Shown here in pieces: positions 44,751-54,091 of a stretch of 64,000 nucleotides of DNA. The stretch spans positions 2,418,501 to 2,482,500 of the forward strand of contig NC_015737.1 of the NCBI RefSeq assembly GCF_000270305.1, read 5' to 3'. Source of the stretch: Clostridium sp. SY8519. GTDB taxonomy: Bacteria; Bacillota; Clostridia; Lachnospirales; Lachnospiraceae. Numbering within the stretch: position 1 is the first letter of the stretch; each line of letters starts with the position of its first letter. Position numbers and translations under genes: made by a program. The notes beneath the pieces are model-generated. The model was not told the DNA's origin, made no database searches, and was given only the letters and a program-made list of their open reading frames with translations.

Positions 44751-45293
44751 ATGAAAAAGAAAACTTTCAGCGCGGTTCTGGGCATTCTGTTTTTCCTGAT
44801 CCTGATCTGGGCAGATCGTATCACGAAAAATCTAGCAGTTCTCCATTTGAAAGACCAGCCGGAAATGCCCCTGATCCGCGGTATCTTTGTTCTCCAGTAT
44901 CTGGAAAACCGAGGAGCCGCCTTTGGTATTCTCCAGGGGCGTCGGCTCCCGCTGATTCTCATTACAATTATTATCCTGGCTGTGGTTCTTTATGTATATG
45001 CCAGAGCGCCATATACGCGTAAATTTATTTTCCTGCGGGTGATCCTGGTACTGGTAGGTGCCGGAGCTGTGGGAAATTTTGTTGACCGTATTTCCAACGG
45101 ATACGTTGTGGACTTTCTTTATTTTAAGGCCATTAACTTTCCGATTTTTAACGTGGCGGATATTTATGTGGTTGCAGCAGCAGTCCTGCTGATTTATGCC
45201 GTATTGTTTTTGTTCCAGGAAGAGGATTTTGCGGCACTGAAAGATCGGCTGGTGCCCCACAGGTCCCGCCATTCAGAGAAGAACCATGAGTGA
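44751..45293 (+). CDS. lspA: lipoprotein signal peptidase (signal peptidase II)
   Basis: LspA cuts the signal peptide of prolipoproteins after lipid attachment. The 180-residue membrane protein has four hydrophobic segments and both catalytic aspartates in conserved motifs: GNFVDRISNGYVVDF and FNVADIYV. The early WADRITKNLA motif and YLENRGAAFGI are also typical. The C-terminal tail after the last helix is long and basic. Start 44751 has only a weak binding site (AGAAG). It overlaps rluD by eight bases. It would mature the lipoprotein carboxypeptidase at 40305. Confidence 0.94.
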   Translation: MKKKTFSAVLGILFFLILIWADRITKNLAVLHLKDQPEMPLIRGIFVLQYLENRGAAFGILQGRRLPLILITIIILAVVLYVYARAPYTRKFIFLRVILVLVGAGAVGNFVDRISNGYVVDFLYFKAINFPIFNVADIYVVAAAVLLIYAVLFLFQEEDFAALKDRLVPHRSRHSEKNHE

Positions 45294-46215
45294 ATCCATA
45301 CAGACATTTGAAACAGGCACAGCAGACAATATTCGAATCGATCGCTATCTGGCGGAACAGTTTCCTGATAGATCCCGAGCCTTTCTGCAGAAACTGATCC
45401 GTTCCGGTGAAGTGACAGTAAACGGCCGGCCGGTTACGAAAGTCAGCACCCTGCTGGCACCCGGCGCACAGGTTACCGTATGTATTCCGGAGGCCAGACC
45501 GGCAGAAATCCTCCCGGAGGACATTCCTCTCTCCATCCTTTATGAAGATGAGGATCTGTTGGTGATTGACAAACCTAAGGGAATGGTTGTGCATCCATCC
45601 GCCGGGCATGCCGGCGGAACACTGGTCAATGCTGTTTTGTATCATTGCCGCGGACAGTTATCCGGCATTAACGGGGAGATCCGCCCGGGAATCGTGCACC
45701 GTATTGACAAGGATACGACCGGCGCCTTGATCGTTTGCAAAAACGACAGTGCCCATCGGAAAATTGCGGAACAAATCAAAGCGCACAGTGTGACCCGAAG
45801 GTATGTGGGCATCGTATACGGTAATTTTTCCGATACCACCGGAACCGTCGAAGGTCCTATCGGCAGACATCCGGTACACCGGCAGAAGATGGCAGTCAAT
45901 CCCAAAAACGGAAAACCGGCCGTCACACACTATACCGTTCTGGAGCAGTTCAGAGGATATTCCTATCTGCAGTTTGAACTGGAAACCGGACGCACCCATC
46001 AGATCCGGGTTCACATGGCATCCATCCATCACCCGCTGCTTGGGGATACGGTCTATGGCCCGGCCCGCTGTGAATTCAGCAATCTGCAGGGGCAGACGCT
46101 GCATGCCAGAACCATCGGATTTATCCACCCGACCACCGGGCAGTATATGGAATTTTCCGCTCCGATCCCGGAGTATCTGGACAAACTCCTGTCCATTCTG
46201 CGCAGACGCGGGTAA
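45286..46215 (+). CDS. rluD: RluA-family 23S rRNA pseudouridine synthase (RluD type)
   Basis: The 309-residue enzyme isomerises uridines in large-subunit rRNA. It has an N-terminal S4 domain (RAFLQKLIRSGEVTVNGRPV) and the catalytic domain with HRIDKDTTGALIV, which contains the nucleophilic aspartate, and GRTHQIRVHM. Presence of the S4 domain and the length favour RluD (sites 1911/1915/1917), which would make it a partner of RlmH that methylates pseudouridine 1915. Position behind lspA is widespread. Confidence 0.92.
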   Translation: MSESIQTFETGTADNIRIDRYLAEQFPDRSRAFLQKLIRSGEVTVNGRPVTKVSTLLAPGAQVTVCIPEARPAEILPEDIPLSILYEDEDLLVIDKPKGMVVHPSAGHAGGTLVNAVLYHCRGQLSGINGEIRPGIVHRIDKDTTGALIVCKNDSAHRKIAEQIKAHSVTRRYVGIVYGNFSDTTGTVEGPIGRHPVHRQKMAVNPKNGKPAVTHYTVLEQFRGYSYLQFELETGRTHQIRVHMASIHHPLLGDTVYGPARCEFSNLQGQTLHARTIGFIHPTTGQYMEFSAPIPEYLDKLLSILRRRG

Positions 46216-46216
46216 G

Positions 46217-46296
46217 TGCAGTTCAGATCCAGCCCGCTCGGTACGGACGGCGCAAATGCAGTTCAGACCCTGTCCCTTTGTACGGGTGGCGGAGAA
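46217..46296 (+). repeat. two imperfect 40-bp direct repeats
   Basis: Units at 46217-46256 and 46257-46296 share the start TGCAGTTCAGA and a later block close to TTTGTACGGGTGGCG, about 80 percent identical with a one-base shift in the middle. They fill the gap between rluD and the transporter gene. No function is evident. Confidence 0.65.
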
Positions 46297-46346
46297 GGGC
46301 AGAAGCGATCGGTGCAGAACAGGAAAAAGACAGATCAAAGGAAGAT

Positions 46347-47309
46347 ATGAAAGTATTACGCAGATGGAATCAGTTCATTGAACAGCATATGCTCTTTACA
46401 GCGCCCTGCTGCCTGGCAGCAGGGATTTTGCTGTCCCGGTGGCTGGAGCCCTTTGCGGTTTTGTCCCCCCTCTTTTTTGTGATTATGGCATTTGAGGGAA
46501 GCCTGGGCACTACCTTCCGTTCGGTAGGAACGGTTGCCTCCCATCCGGCCTCTCTGATCACGGTATTGATTATTCTTCATGGAATCATGCCGTTTCTGGC
46601 TTTTTTTACCGGCATGTTCTGTTTTGGAAAACAGCCGGATATTATGACGGGAATCCTGATTGAGACAGCGATTCCCGCTGCGATTGTCAGTCTGACCTGG
46701 TCCGGGATCTATAAAGGCAATGCGGCTCTTTCGCTTTCCATCGTCGTAATCGACACACTGATTTCTCCCTTTGTGATCCCACTGCTGATTCACCTGTTTC
46801 TCGGAAGTTCCGTTTCGATTGCCCTGGGCTCCATGATCCGCAGTCTGCTTTTGCTGATTGCGCTTCCTGCTTTTGCGGCAATGCTCTGCAACCAGATGAC
46901 CCATAACCGGGCAAGAGAGCAGTGGAAGCCGAACTTAAAGCCCTTTTCCAAACTTTGCATGATCGCGGTCATTACACTGAATTCCACCAAACTGAGTCCC
47001 TATGTCCGCACGCTTTCCGGGGAGCGGATTCTGGAAGCGCTGTTTATGTGGGGAATGGTGATCGCTGGGTTTTTGATTTCGCTGGCGGCCGCGGTCCTGC
47101 TTCGCAGCAGCCGGGAAGACACCGTATCGGTTCTGTTTGGCGGCGGTCTGCGGAATATTTCAGCAGGAGCGGTGATTGCTGTTGCCTTCTTTCCGGGACA
47201 GGCGATTTTTCCGGTAATGATGGGGACGCTGTTTCAGCAGATGACTGCAGGAATTCTCAGCACCCTGTTCTTTTCTAAAATTCTGAAGGAAACACCCGAA
47301 GAGAAATGA
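46347..47309 (+). CDS. bile acid:sodium symporter (BASS) family transporter
   Basis: A 320-residue membrane protein with about nine to ten hydrophobic segments and the glycine/proline-rich crossover segments of the BASS fold (SPLFFVIMAFEGSLG, IETAIPAAIVSLTW, GGGLRNISAGAVIAVAFFP). Substrate cannot be read from sequence; family members carry bile acids, pantothenate, pyruvate, sulfate or other anions with sodium. The start at 46347 follows AAGGAAG; the upstream frame (from 46278) runs through the 40-bp repeats and has no binding site. No terminator is clear before the converging recombinase gene. Confidence 0.8.
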   Translation: MKVLRRWNQFIEQHMLFTAPCCLAAGILLSRWLEPFAVLSPLFFVIMAFEGSLGTTFRSVGTVASHPASLITVLIILHGIMPFLAFFTGMFCFGKQPDIMTGILIETAIPAAIVSLTWSGIYKGNAALSLSIVVIDTLISPFVIPLLIHLFLGSSVSIALGSMIRSLLLLIALPAFAAMLCNQMTHNRAREQWKPNLKPFSKLCMIAVITLNSTKLSPYVRTLSGERILEALFMWGMVIAGFLISLAAAVLLRSSREDTVSVLFGGGLRNISAGAVIAVAFFPGQAIFPVMMGTLFQQMTAGILSTLFFSKILKETPEEK

Positions 47310-47383
47310 CAGAAATCCGGGAGGAGACACTCAAAGCAGCATAACGGCGATTCGGAAGCAATGATCCAAAGCGGAAGGAAGAC

Positions 47384-48454
47384 CTAAGGCTGATCCGGCT
47401 TTTCTTCCGGTTCCCGCAGACGGACCGCTTTGGCTGCCATGCGCCGCCGGCTGTCTGTCTGCGCCGCGTAATGCTTTCTGGTTGTATTCACATCTTTGTG
47501 TCCCAGGACATCAGCCACCAGATAAATATCACCGGTTTCCTGATAGAGATTCGTTCCATAGGTACTTCTGAGTTTGTGGGGCGTGATGTTTTTGACAGTG
47601 GTAACCAGCCGGGAGTATTTTTTCACCAGGTTCTCCACAGAACGCACACTGATTCTCCGGTTCTGCAGGGAGAGAAACAGGGCATTCGTATGGCCTTCCT
47701 GGGGGTGCATTTCCTTACGCTCGGCCAGATATTCCTGCAGTGCGTCAGCCACTTCATCGCCAAAGTATAATACCACTTCGCTGCCGCCTTTCCGACGGAT
47801 TCGCATGCCGTTATTTTTGAAATCCAGATCATCCAGATCCAGACCCACGCACTCGGATACACGGATTCCCGTACCCAGAAGCAAGGTCATCATTGCCAGA
47901 TCCCTGGCTTTTGTTTTTTCGTGAAACCGTTTCTGCTGTGGGGTGAGTTTTTCCCCGCTTTCCACTTCATCCAGAAGAATGGCCACTTCATCCACATCCA
48001 GACGGACGATATTTTTCTGGTGCAGTTTCGGCATTTTTACCAGCTGTGCCGGGTTTTTCTCAATCAGTTCCTTTTGGAAAAAATAATTGTAGAAACTGCG
48101 CAGGCTGGCCAGTTTGCGCATCTGTCCCCGTTCGTCATTGGTATGTTCCTGACCGTTGTGGATATAAAACTTCAGATACTGAAGGTATTCTTCAATATCC
48201 TGGGGCGTAATCTGCTCCAGCAGTTCCAGGGGAAACTCGCGGATGTTTAATTTGCGGTATACCGCATTGTTTTCATGAATATAGTGAAAAAAGACGCCAA
48301 GGTCATAGGCATAGGCAATTCTTGTCCGGGAAGAGGTGGTTGGTTCGATTCCTATGAAAAAATCCCCGCAGAAAGCCGGAAGGTCGTGAATCAGTTCCCG
48401 AAGTTTCTTTTCCTGTTCGATATACAGCCTGTCATGATAATTTCGTTCTTTCAC
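47384..48454 (-). CDS. tyrosine recombinase, XerS-like
   Basis: A 356-residue tyrosine recombinase with an N-terminal SAM-like core-binding domain and the full catalytic set: Arg in LLGTGIRVSECVGL, Lys in RRKGGSEVVLY, His-Arg in ITPHKLRSTYG, His in LGHKDVNTTRKHY with the final Tyr. The GTG start at 48454 follows AAAGGAGC and gives exactly the length of XerS, the single-protein chromosome dimer resolvase of streptococci and lactococci; the longer frame to 48628 has no binding site. It could therefore be a dimer resolvase or a domesticated integrase. It stands alone and is divergent from dtd across a 185-base gap holding a large inverted repeat. Confidence 0.85.
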   Translation of the reverse strand: MKERNYHDRLYIEQEKKLRELIHDLPAFCGDFFIGIEPTTSSRTRIAYAYDLGVFFHYIHENNAVYRKLNIREFPLELLEQITPQDIEEYLQYLKFYIHNGQEHTNDERGQMRKLASLRSFYNYFFQKELIEKNPAQLVKMPKLHQKNIVRLDVDEVAILLDEVESGEKLTPQQKRFHEKTKARDLAMMTLLLGTGIRVSECVGLDLDDLDFKNNGMRIRRKGGSEVVLYFGDEVADALQEYLAERKEMHPQEGHTNALFLSLQNRRISVRSVENLVKKYSRLVTTVKNITPHKLRSTYGTNLYQETGDIYLVADVLGHKDVNTTRKHYAAQTDSRRRMAAKAVRLREPEEKPDQP

Positions 48455-48525
48455 CTGTGTGCTCCTTTTGCAAGATGCGAAACTTTTTTCAAAAGACCCG
48501 TATGAATTACCAACCGGATCTGTTA

Positions 48526-48595
48526 TTTTATAATAGGATGATAGAAATAAGATACATGCCGGAACAGATGCCGGCATGTATTCTCTATTATAAAA
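48526..48595. repeat. interrupted inverted repeat between the recombinase gene and dtd
   Basis: Outer arms TTTTATAATAG (48526-48536) and CTATTATAAAA (48585-48595) flank inner perfect 11-bp arms ATACATGCCGG (48552-48562) and CCGGCATGTAT (48571-48581). The left half has 12 extra bases between outer and inner arm. Both outer arms contain -10-like sequences pointing outward towards the two divergent genes. Neither side has a U-tract, so it is not a normal terminator. Confidence 0.75.
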
Positions 48596-48639
48596 GATTT
48601 CCCGGCGTTTGACAAACGGGGGATTCAAAGGAGGTTCCT

Positions 48640-49086
48640 ATGAAATTTGTAATCCAGCGGGTGACACATGCCAGTGTAACCATTGATCATGAATTGGCAG
48701 GCGCGATTCAGAAAGGCTTTCTGGTGCTGATCGGAATCGGGGAGGATGATACCGAAGCGGTTGCGGATAAAATGGTCCGCAAACTGGTGAATCTGCGTAT
48801 CTTCGAAGATGAAAACGGCAAGACCAATCAAAGCCTTGCAGATGTCGGCGGAGGCCTGCTCCTGGTTTCCCAATTTACGCTTTACGCCGACTGTAAAAAG
48901 GGCAACCGGCCCTCTTTCATAAAAGCGGGAAATCCGGAACTGGGCAGCAGACTCTATGATTATATCATTGACCAGTGCCGGAAAACCGTTGCGCAGGTGG
49001 AGACCGGCTCTTTTGGCGCAGATATGAAAATTGACCTGTGCAATGACGGACCTTTTACAATCATTCTGGATTCTGACCAGTTGTAG
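48640..49086 (+). CDS. dtd: D-aminoacyl-tRNA deacylase
   Basis: Dtd removes D-amino acids (and misloaded glycine) from tRNA. The 148-residue protein has the SQFTLYAD motif and the C-terminal [11 protein letters not shown], equivalent to the family NxGPVT motif with Phe in place of Val. The N terminus [15 protein letters not shown] is typical. AAAGGAGG precedes the start. It may be transcribed with the regulator at 49146, which starts 60 bases later. Confidence 0.94.
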   Translation: MKFVIQRVTHASVTIDHELAGAIQKGFLVLIGIGEDDTEAVADKMVRKLVNLRIFEDENGKTNQSLADVGGGLLLVSQFTLYADCKKGNRPSFIKAGNPELGSRLYDYIIDQCRKTVAQVETGSFGADMKIDLCNDGPFTIILDSDQL

Positions 49087-49145
49087 GCGTACACGGGCCG
49101 GACGCTTGAAGCGTCATGCCAGGGGAAGCAAAGGATGGATCGAAC

Positions 49146-50411
49146 ATGAATACCGAGGGATATTTTCACAAACTGAATCACACACTGGATCTGTTCGCCA
49201 ATGCGGTGGGTATTGGAACCACACTCCTGGATCTGGATGGAAATGTGGTGGAACATTTTGGACATATCTGTGCCTACTGTTCCATGTTTCGCCAGAATGC
49301 CCTGCTGTGTGAACGCTGCAACGGATATCATACAGAAGCAGGAGAGCAGGCCGCCCGTTTTGGGGAATGCTATTATTTTTACTGCTACAATGCCCTGGCC
49401 TGCGCATCCATCGCCCTCTACCGGGCCGGGCGTTATGTCTGCAGTGTCCTGATCGGTCCCGTGCTTCTGGAATATCCCGATACAGACACCATGAATGACA
49501 TCATCGCCTACGGCGCAATGAACCAGGCATCCAGAGCCCTGCTGTATCAGTATCTGGAAGACATTCCGGTTCTGACTCCGGAACGCTTTTACTATACCGG
49601 AGAGCTGCTCAGTCAGCTGATGTCCAGTTATCTGGATGACCGCCAGAAGCAGCTGGCGGTAAGGACCAGGGAGCAGAACCGTCAGATCCGTCAGATCAGC
49701 TGGGCTTACCAGCAGCAGAAAAAGCATCCGGCGGCACGTACGCTGCAGGAATCCAGGGAACTGGAGCTGACCAGCCTGATGGAAGAAGGAAACCTGGAAA
49801 ACGCTCAGATTCTTCTGAATGATCTTCTGGGAAATATCTATTTTTCTTCCGACAACAATCTGGAACTGATTAAAATCCGGGTGACGGAACTGATTACCGT
49901 TGTTTCCCGCCGCCTTTACCGGAGCGGGTATACGGATGAGAGTTTCTTTGACCTGGTCAATGAGTTTCAGAAAAAAACCGCATCCTACAAGGACGCAGAT
50001 GATTTAAGCTACGATCTGTCCCTGCTTCTGGAACAGATGATTCATTTAATCCGGGAACATGTCTATCCGAAATCCGGCTATCAGGTAAAAAAATGTCTGG
50101 AGTACATTCACCGAAATTACCGGGACAATGTAACGCTGGAAGATGCAGCTGCGTATTCCTCTACCAGTCCCACCTATCTGTCCCGGCTGTTCAAGGCGGA
50201 AACAGGCGTGGGATTTGCCGCGTATATCAATCATCTGCGACTGAAAAAAGCTAAGGAACTTCTGCTGGACACTACGCTGAGCCTGGCTGAAATTTCCACA
50301 GAATGCGGCTACAGCAGCCAGCAGTATTTTACCAAAGTGTTTAAAAAAGAAACCGGCAGGACGCCGGCCAGTTACCGCAATACGGTCAGTCAGCAGCGCG
50401 ATCCGGATTAG
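49146..50411 (+). CDS. PocR-domain AraC-family transcriptional regulator
   Basis: A 421-residue regulator. The N-terminal half (about residues 8-170) is a PocR ligand-binding domain: it has the cysteine pattern CAYCSMF then CERCNGYH and the FYCYNALACASIAL strand. A helical linker (about 175-310) follows. The C-terminal 100 residues are two AraC helix-turn-helix units (LEDAAAYSSTSPTYLSRLFK and LAEISTECGYSSQQYFTKVFK). PocR was first seen in propanediol regulation, where it senses small ligands. The next operon holds folate C1 genes behind an operator-like palindrome, so it is the likely local regulator. The start at 49146 follows AAAGGATGG. Confidence 0.88.
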   Translation: MNTEGYFHKLNHTLDLFANAVGIGTTLLDLDGNVVEHFGHICAYCSMFRQNALLCERCNGYHTEAGEQAARFGECYYFYCYNALACASIALYRAGRYVCSVLIGPVLLEYPDTDTMNDIIAYGAMNQASRALLYQYLEDIPVLTPERFYYTGELLSQLMSSYLDDRQKQLAVRTREQNRQIRQISWAYQQQKKHPAARTLQESRELELTSLMEEGNLENAQILLNDLLGNIYFSSDNNLELIKIRVTELITVVSRRLYRSGYTDESFFDLVNEFQKKTASYKDADDLSYDLSLLLEQMIHLIREHVYPKSGYQVKKCLEYIHRNYRDNVTLEDAAAYSSTSPTYLSRLFKAETGVGFAAYINHLRLKKAKELLLDTTLSLAEISTECGYSSQQYFTKVFKKETGRTPASYRNTVSQQRDPD

Positions 50412-50488
50412 AAGCAGCTTCCGCCGGTATATCCGATTCTCTGATCAGAGGCACTTACTACAGAAAACTTTTTTAAACGTTTCAGCAG

Positions 50489-50543
50489 TCCCTGCTTTTT
50501 TCCTGTTTTGTACACAGAAAGAAAAAGCAGGGATATCTTTTTG
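50489..50543 (+). terminator. intrinsic terminator after the PocR-AraC gene
   Basis: A perfect 12-bp stem, TCCCTGCTTTTT (50489-50500) with AAAAAGCAGGGA (50522-50533), then TATCTTTTTG. The 286-base gap 50412-50697 holds this terminator, a promoter and an operator-like palindrome; no gene was seen. Confidence 0.9.
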
Positions 50544-50592
50544 TTGCGTTTTGTATATTTTTGCCTTATGGTAAGTATGCGGAAGTTAATAT

Positions 50593-50621
50593 TTTACAAA
50601 AGATACAAAAAAAATTATTAT
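50593..50621 (+). promoter_or_regulatory. promoter of the C1 gene cluster
   Basis: TTTACA (50593-50598) and TATTAT (50616-50621) with a 17-base spacer, in a very AT-rich stretch. Transcription would start near 50628, leaving a leader of about 70 bases. Confidence 0.75.
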
Positions 50622-50625
50622 ACGC

Positions 50626-50647
50626 ATTGTATCATTCTCAGTACAAT
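50626..50647 (+). promoter_or_regulatory. operator-like inverted repeat over the transcription start
   Basis: ATTGTA (50626-50631) and TACAAT (50642-50647) form a perfect 6-bp inverted repeat with a 10-base spacer, centred just after the -10 box. Direct repeats of TACAAAA (50596-50602 and 50605-50611 region) lie upstream. The position suits a repressor site; the binding protein is unknown. Confidence 0.45.
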
Positions 50648-50697
50648 TTAGATAATTCAGGAACTCGAAAGAAATTGCAGAACGAAAGGAGTCAGAT

Positions 50698-51501
50698 ATG
50701 ATAATTATCGGAGAAAAGCTGAACGGAGCGATTCCGTCTATGGCCAAGGCCATTGAAGCAAGAGATGCCGATCATATCCGGGATCTGGCAAAACGCCAGA
50801 CCGAAGGGGGAGCTGATTTTATTGATGTGTGTTCCTCTGTGGTAGAAGGGGATACCGAGGTGCTGAAGTGGATGATCGAACTGGTACAGGAGGTCAGTGA
50901 TGCCAGAATCTGCATCGACAGTCCCAACGCCCATTCGATTGTGGATGTGATGAAATACTGCAGCAAGCCGGGACTGATCAATTCCGTGTCTCTGGAAGGA
51001 GACAAAATTGATACGGTATTTCCGGTGATCGCGGATACCGACTGGGAAGTAATCGCGCTGTTATGTGATAACAATAAAATCCCGGATGGAATTGAAGACC
51101 GGGAACAGATTTTTGATAAGATCATGGAGAAGGCAAACGAGTACCACATCGCTCCAGAGCGGATCCATATTGATCCACTGGTATTTTCGGTAGGAACCAA
51201 ACCGGATGCCTTTACAAATTTTGCGGAAGTTACGAAATATGTAAAAGACGCATATCCGGATATCCATGTTACCAGCGGCCTGTCCAATATTTCCTTTGGC
51301 CTTCCTTCACGTAAGACCATCAATCAGGCATTTCTTGTGCTTGCCATGGCAGCAGGCATGGACAGCGCCATCATGGATCCCACCAACCGAAATATGCTGG
51401 GCGCATTATATGCCACGGAAGCACTGCTGGAAAAAGACGAATTCTGTATTGAATACATTGAAGCATATCAGGCGGATCTTTTCGGCGTGCAGAAAAAATA
51501 A
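50698..51501 (+). CDS. pterin-binding methyltransferase, AcsE/MeTr-like
   Basis: A 267-residue TIM-barrel protein of the dihydropteroate synthase/methyl-THF methyltransferase superfamily. The start MIIIGEKLNGAIPSM, CIDSPN, INSVSLEGDK, IDPLVF, SGLSNISFGLPSRKTINQ and ATEALLEKDEFC follow the layout of AcsE, which moves the methyl group of 5-methyl-THF to a corrinoid iron-sulfur protein. It is too different from FolP in the pterin loop to be called dihydropteroate synthase. No corrinoid protein or carbon monoxide dehydrogenase gene is next to it, so its methyl acceptor is open. GGAG precedes the start; metF follows. Confidence 0.85.
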   Translation: MIIIGEKLNGAIPSMAKAIEARDADHIRDLAKRQTEGGADFIDVCSSVVEGDTEVLKWMIELVQEVSDARICIDSPNAHSIVDVMKYCSKPGLINSVSLEGDKIDTVFPVIADTDWEVIALLCDNNKIPDGIEDREQIFDKIMEKANEYHIAPERIHIDPLVFSVGTKPDAFTNFAEVTKYVKDAYPDIHVTSGLSNISFGLPSRKTINQAFLVLAMAAGMDSAIMDPTNRNMLGALYATEALLEKDEFCIEYIEAYQADLFGVQKK

Positions 51502-51563
51502 CGGAAAGCTATTTCCGCAGCTTTCCTGTGAGATAATCTGAATTGTATTGAGAGGTACCCATT

Positions 51564-52364
51564 ATGCCAGATAAATATACCTGTGAAGTGGAAATGAATC
51601 CACCGAAACAAAATTCCCAGAAACTGGAAGAAGATCTTGCCACTTTTGCCGAGCGTTTTGAGCGGGTGATGGAAAGCGGCTTTGTTGCGTCCATTACGGA
51701 CAATGCAATGGGGATTCTTCATTTTCAGCCCCATGAGATGATTGAGGAACTGGACCTTAAGCCCAGAGAAAATCAGGTGCTGATTCATTTAAATACGTTT
51801 CACACCAAAGAAGTACTGGATGAAATCCTTGCCTTTGGAAAAAGCCATAACATTACAAACTTTCTTTGCCTCTCCGGAGACGGATCGGATAAGATGCACA
51901 AGCTGGAGCCGGAAGAGCTGGAAGCTCCGGAAGTGCCGGTTACCACTTCTGTGGAACTGATCCGCTACATCAGAAAATATTATCCGGAGTTCCATCTGGG
52001 CGCTGCCTTTAATCCCTATGAGCCGGAGGAAAAGGAATTTGCCAAGTTGAAAAGAAAAGTGGAGGCCGGCGCGGAATACATCATCACGCAGCCGATCCTG
52101 GGGCGAAATCCGCTGGTGGACCGTGTGATGCGGGAGTATCCGGACCTTCCGGTCGTTATTGAATGTTGGATGTCAAAAAAGGTTTATCTTCTGTCGGAAG
52201 TCATCGGAGAAACCATACCGGAAGACACCGTATATGACGGATATGAAAAGCTTCTGGAACTGCAGAAAGAATATCCGGACAGTGGAAATTACCTGGCTAT
52301 GATGGGATTTAAAAAGACCTACCCACGGGTAGAAGAACTCTGGAAAACAAGAGGAGCATCCTGA
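51564..52364 (+). CDS. metF: 5,10-methylene-THF reductase
   Basis: MetF reduces 5,10-methylene-THF to 5-methyl-THF. The 266-residue barrel protein has the N-terminal CEVEMNPPKQ (with the catalytic-type glutamate), FLCLSGDGSD, LGAAFNPYEPEEKEFAKLKRKVEAGAEYIITQP (positions about 151-183) and the late AMMGF segment. Many acetogens encode MetF next to the zinc protein MetV; none is seen here. It lies between the methyltransferase that would use its product and fhs. Confidence 0.9.
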   Translation: MPDKYTCEVEMNPPKQNSQKLEEDLATFAERFERVMESGFVASITDNAMGILHFQPHEMIEELDLKPRENQVLIHLNTFHTKEVLDEILAFGKSHNITNFLCLSGDGSDKMHKLEPEELEAPEVPVTTSVELIRYIRKYYPEFHLGAAFNPYEPEEKEFAKLKRKVEAGAEYIITQPILGRNPLVDRVMREYPDLPVVIECWMSKKVYLLSEVIGETIPEDTVYDGYEKLLELQKEYPDSGNYLAMMGFKKTYPRVEELWKTRGAS

Positions 52365-52406
52365 GGGACAATCTATGGATGCATATGGAACACAAGGAGG
52401 TTTCCA

Positions 52407-54089
52407 ATGGGATTTAAATCCGATATTGAGATCGCGCAGGAAGCGGAGATCCGCCCGATTAACGAAATCGCAGAAAAACTGGGCATACCCGATGAATATG
52501 TGGAGAATTACGGAAAGTATAAGGCAAAAATTGATTACCGCTATTATAACCGGGAACTGAAAAACCGGTCGGACGCAAAACTGGTGCTTGTCACCGCGAT
52601 TAACCCGACGCCTGCCGGTGAGGGAAAGACCACCACAACCATCGGACTGGCCGATGGGCTGAACCGTCTGGGACATAAAACGATGGTGGCGCTGCGTGAG
52701 CCTTCCCTCGGCCCGGTATTCGGCATCAAAGGCGGGGCAGCAGGCGGCGGATATGCGCAGGTTATCCCCATGGAAGACATTAATCTGCACTTTACGGGCG
52801 ATCTGCATGCGATTGGAGCAGCGAACAATCTTCTGGCTGCCCTGCTGGACAATCATATCCATCAGGGAAATCAGCTGCGTATTGTTCCGAAGACCATTAC
52901 CTGGAGACGCTGTGTGGATATGAATGACCGGCAGCTGCGCAACATTGTGGACGGTCTCGGGAAAAAGGCAGACGGAGTAACCAGGGAAGATGGGTTTGAC
53001 ATCACAGTAGCTTCTGAAATTATGGCGATTTTCTGTCTGGCCACAGACATCCCGGATTTAAAGAAACGTCTTTCCAAAATCGTGGTTGCATACAATGAAG
53101 ACGGTCAGCCGGTTACCGCCGGGGATCTGCATGCCCAAGGCGCTATGACCGCCTTGCTGAAAGACGCCATCAAACCCAATCTCGTTCAGACACTGGAAGG
53201 GACACCGGCTCTGATCCACGGCGGTCCCTTTGCCAATATCGCCCATGGGTGCAACAGTGTGATCGCAACGAAAATGGGGATCAAACTTACGGACTACATG
53301 ATTACAGAAGCCGGTTTCGGCGCAGATCTTGGCGCGGAAAAATTCCTGGATATCAAGTGCCGGCAGGCCGGCATACAGCCCAGTGCCGTTGTGATAGTAG
53401 CCACGGTACGGGCTCTGAAATACAATGGCGGCGTACCAAAAACAGAGCTGAATCAGGAAAACCTGCAGGCACTGGAAGCCGGAATCCCCAATTTGTTAAA
53501 ACATGTGGAAAATATTACCCGGCAGTTCGGCCTTCCGGCTGTTGTTGCCATTAACAAATTCCCGACAGATACGGATGCGGAAGTCACACTGGTACGCGAG
53601 AAATGTAAGGAAATGGGTGTAAATGTTGCGCTGTCTGATGTATGGGCAAACGGCGGCAAAGGCGGCGAAGAACTGGCAAAAGAAGTGCTCCGCCTGACGG
53701 AAGACGGTGCAAAGGAAATCCACTACACCTATGATCTGGATCTGCCCATCAAAGATAAAATCCAGGCAATTGCCACCAAGATCTACGGTGCAGACGGTGT
53801 GGACTATACTGCAAAGGCCAATCGGGAAATAAAGAAATTTGAGGAATTGGGTTTTGGAAATCTTCCGATCTGTATGGCGAAAAATCAGTATTCCCTGACG
53901 GATGACGCGAAAAAACTCGGCCGGCCGGAAGGCTTCCGGATTACGATCCGGGATATTACCGCATCCATCGGCGCAGGATTCCTGGTGGCCCTCACCGGAG
54001 ATATTATGAAGATGCCGGGACTTCCGAAAGTTCCTGCCGCTGAAAAAATCGATGTGGATGAGGACGGAGTGATAACCGGACTGTTCTAA
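52407..54089 (+). CDS. fhs: formate--tetrahydrofolate ligase
   Basis: Fhs activates formate with ATP to give 10-formyl-THF. The 560-residue length is typical of the bacterial homotetrameric enzyme. The ATP site motif [15 protein letters not shown] is intact, followed by [23 protein letters not shown] (positions about 97-119), [16 protein letters not shown] and [26 protein letters not shown] precedes the ATG. It is the entry point of the C1 cluster. A tandem repeat array begins two bases after its stop codon. Confidence 0.97.
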   Translation: MGFKSDIEIAQEAEIRPINEIAEKLGIPDEYVENYGKYKAKIDYRYYNRELKNRSDAKLVLVTAINPTPAGEGKTTTTIGLADGLNRLGHKTMVALREPSLGPVFGIKGGAAGGGYAQVIPMEDINLHFTGDLHAIGAANNLLAALLDNHIHQGNQLRIVPKTITWRRCVDMNDRQLRNIVDGLGKKADGVTREDGFDITVASEIMAIFCLATDIPDLKKRLSKIVVAYNEDGQPVTAGDLHAQGAMTALLKDAIKPNLVQTLEGTPALIHGGPFANIAHGCNSVIATKMGIKLTDYMITEAGFGADLGAEKFLDIKCRQAGIQPSAVVIVATVRALKYNGGVPKTELNQENLQALEAGIPNLLKHVENITRQFGLPAVVAINKFPTDTDAEVTLVREKCKEMGVNVALSDVWANGGKGGEELAKEVLRLTEDGAKEIHYTYDLDLPIKDKIQAIATKIYGADGVDYTAKANREIKKFEELGFGNLPICMAKNQYSLTDDAKKLGRPEGFRITIRDITASIGAGFLVALTGDIMKMPGLPKVPAAEKIDVDEDGVITGLF

Positions 54090-54091
54090 AC

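Noticed and set aside
47384..48640. Integrated prophage or ICE marked by the tyrosine recombinase
   Set aside because: Both flanks are ordinary chromosomal genes, no tRNA or direct-repeat att sites and no phage or conjugation genes are present.
50412..50697. THF riboswitch before the C1 cluster
   Set aside because: No sequence resembling the THF aptamer core was seen; the gap is explained by a terminator, promoter and palindrome.
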